A stretch of DNA of 64,000 bases from an uncultured Clostridia bacterium. GTDB taxonomy: Bacteria > Bacillota > Clostridia > TANB77 > CAG-508. Below, piece by piece: positions 61,905-64,000 of this stretch; position 1 is the first letter of the stretch; each line of letters starts with the position of its first letter. The stretch covers positions 1 to 64,000 of the forward strand of contig CANQTX010000004.1 of NCBI GenBank assembly GCA_947626885.1, given 5' to 3'. The notes under the pieces are model-generated. The model saw only the letters and a program-made list of their open reading frames with translations, had not been told where the DNA came from and did not search any database. The translations under genes and the position numbers were made by a program.

Positions 61905-62168
61905 ATGACAAAGGAAAGAAAACAAGAAATTATTGCTATGTATAAAAGAGAGGAAAATGATACGGGTTCTCCAGAAGTTCAAATAGCTCTTTTAACAGAA
62001 AGAATTTCAGAGTTGACAGAACATTTAAAAATTCACACAAAGGATAATCATTCCAGAAGAGGTCTTTTAAAAATGGTTGGTAAACGTAGAAATTTATTGA
62101 ACTATTTGGCAAAGAAAGATATGAATAGATATAGAGAAATTGCACAAAAATTATCTTTAAGAAAATAA
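61905..62168 (+). CDS. rpsO: Ribosomal protein S15
   Basis: [68 protein letters not shown]. Confidence 0.98.
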   Translation: MTKERKQEIIAMYKREENDTGSPEVQIALLTERISELTEHLKIHTKDNHSRRGLLKMVGKRRNLLNYLAKKDMNRYREIAQKLSLRK

Positions 62169-62229
62169 AAAAACGCCAGCGGGTTACGGGTTAAATTCAT
62201 GATTCATTATAACAACGCTGGTTTTTTTA
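62168..62229 (+). terminator. rpsO-pnp intergenic terminator/attenuator hairpin
   Basis: AAAAACGCCAGCG ... CGCTGGTTTTTTT with ~35-nt internal region. Confidence 0.75.
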
Positions 62230-62432
62230 TTTATCATAATATTCTTGATTTATAGTTCGTTATATAGTAAAATAATTGTGGCTATTTATTTGAAAACGTA
62301 GCTTGTACAATATGTTATATAAGAAGAAGTCAAAAAAATAAGGCAAGCATATTTTAAATATTTTGTAAAATAATATATTGTAGAGGTTACATTTCAAATA
62401 AAAGCTGATTGGAAATAAGGAGGAAATGTAAA

Positions 62433-64000
62433 ATGTTTAAAAGTTACAGTATGGAATTAGCTGGAAGAAATCTTACCTTAGAAGTCGGGAAGATGGCAGG
62501 ACTAGCTAATGGAAGCGTTTTAGTAAAATATGGTGATACTACTGTTTTAGTTAATGTTACTGCTTCAAAAGAACCAAAGGAAGGAATTGATTTTTTCCCT
62601 TTGTCTGTTGATTATGAAGAACGATTATATGCAGTTGGAAAAATTCCAGGAGGTTTTACCAAAAGAGAAGGAAAGCCAGCAGATAAAGCAATTTTAGTGG
62701 CAAGAGCAATTGATAGACCAATTAGACCACTGTTTCCTAAAGATTTTAGAAATGATGTAGTTGTTAGTTGTTTAGTATTGTCTGTAGAACAAGATTGTTC
62801 TCCTGAAATATGTGCTATGATTGGAACATCTGCAGCATTATCAATTTCAGATATTCCATTTGGCGGGCCAACAGCTGCTGTAGCTGTTGGTTATGTAGAT
62901 GATAAAATTATTATCAATCCAACAGAAGAACAAAGAAAATATAGCCGATTGACATTAACAGTTGCTGGAACGGCAGATAAAATTGCAATGATAGAAGCAG
63001 GAGCAGATGAAATTCCAGACAATACCATGTTAGAGGCAATTAAAACGGCACATATAGAAATTAAAAAAATTTGTGAATTTATTAAGAATATGAAAAAAGA
63101 AGTAGGAAAACCTAAATTTACCTATCAATCTTTTGCTGTCAATGAAGAGGTTTACGAAGTAATTGCCAATGCATTTGCAGAAAGAATGAAACAAGATGTA
63201 CAGACACCAGATAAACCAGAAAGAGATGCTAAAATAGATGTTTTAACAGCAGATGTTAATCAGTGGTATATAGAAAAATTTGGAGAAGAAAAAGCAGAAG
63301 AAGATAAAAAAGATATTGCAGAGGCTATTTATAAATTAGAAAAAAAGACTGTTAGAAAATTAATCTTAGAAGAAGGAAAAAGAGTTGATGGTAGAGGGAT
63401 TTATGATATTAGACCATTATCTTGCGAAGTAGGATTAATTCCTAGAGTACATGGTAGTGGACTTTTTAATAGAGGTAGAACACAAGTACTATCAATTGTT
63501 ACGTTAGGAATGAAAAGTGAAGAACAAATATTAGACGGTTTAGATGTAGAAACCTCAAAAAGATATATGCATCAGTATAATTTTCCTGGTTATAGTGTTG
63601 GTGAAGCAAAATCATCTCGTGGACCAGGTAGAAGAGAAATTGGGCATGGTGCATTAGCAGAAAAAGCTCTAATTCCAGTATTACCAAGTGTAGAAGAATT
63701 CCCTTATACTATTAGAGTAGTATCTGAAATATTAAGTTCTAATGGTTCAACTTCTCAGGGGAGTATTTGTGCATCAACATTAGCATTAATGGATGCTGGT
63801 GTCCCTATTAAAAAACCTGTAGCCGGCATTTCAACAGGATTAATTACAGATGACGATGATCCTAGTAAATATGTTGTCATAACAGATATACAAGGAATTG
63901 AAGATTTTTTTGGAGATATGGATTTTAAAGTAGGTGGAACCAAGGATGGTATTACAGCAATTCAAGTCGATATAAAAGTAGATGGTTTAAGTTATGAGGT
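62433..64000 (+). CDS. pnp: Polynucleotide phosphorylase (3' end beyond window)
   Basis: SD AAGGAGGAAATGTAAA then MFKSYSMELAGRNLTLEVGKMAGLANGSVLVKYGDTTVLVNVTASKEPKEGIDFFPLSVDYEERLYAVGKIPGGFTKREG; open to end of window, so missing from the ORF track. Confidence 0.96.
   Translation, partial: MFKSYSMELAGRNLTLEVGKMAGLANGSVLVKYGDTTVLVNVTASKEPKEGIDFFPLSVDYEERLYAVGKIPGGFTKREGKPADKAILVARAIDRPIRPLFPKDFRNDVVVSCLVLSVEQDCSPEICAMIGTSAALSISDIPFGGPTAAVAVGYVDDKIIINPTEEQRKYSRLTLTVAGTADKIAMIEAGADEIPDNTMLEAIKTAHIEIKKICEFIKNMKKEVGKPKFTYQSFAVNEEVYEVIANAFAERMKQDVQTPDKPERDAKIDVLTADVNQWYIEKFGEEKAEEDKKDIAEAIYKLEKKTVRKLILEEGKRVDGRGIYDIRPLSCEVGLIPRVHGSGLFNRGRTQVLSIVTLGMKSEEQILDGLDVETSKRYMHQYNFPGYSVGEAKSSRGPGRREIGHGALAEKALIPVLPSVEEFPYTIRVVSEILSSNGSTSQGSICASTLALMDAGVPIKKPVAGISTGLITDDDDPSKYVVITDIQGIEDFFGDMDFKVGGTKDGITAIQVDIKVDGLSYE

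Overview
The window is a low-GC chromosomal segment, most likely from an endospore-forming gut-type Clostridia/Firmicutes lineage (inferred from spoIIM, sigH, a Spo0E-like ORF, and gene content and order). It is mostly housekeeping sequence: rnpB, xerD, rny, sigH, ychF, glmM, metG, tmk, fba, smpB, tyrS, the rimP-nusA-ylxR-ylxQ-infB-rbfA-nrnA-truB run, ispG, rlmH, rpsO and the 5' part of pnp. Accessory material includes a surface-polysaccharide locus (4.5-14.8 kb: CapI-like epimerase, Wzm/Wzt ABC exporter, three GT4 glycosyltransferases, a membrane-anchored PL1-type pectate-lyase-like protein, an O-antigen polymerase/ligase-like protein), a Wzz/BY-kinase fusion, a sortase with surface-protein candidates, a MYG1-family gene in a compositionally distinct stretch beside a tRNA-Thr, and a decayed serine recombinase at the left edge. 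No CRISPR array was seen. The most interesting signal is a short leader motif that recurs in front of four RNA/translation-related genes (ychF, smpB on the opposite strand, rbfA, nrnA). It has a covarying stem (TAGAT/ATCTA versus TAGGT/ACCTA) whose loop is complementary to the downstream Shine-Dalgarno, giving a potential H-type pseudoknot that would hide the ribosome-binding site. A second candidate is a promoter-driven, highly structured noncoding transcript at about 46.43-46.72 kb whose family I cannot assign with confidence.
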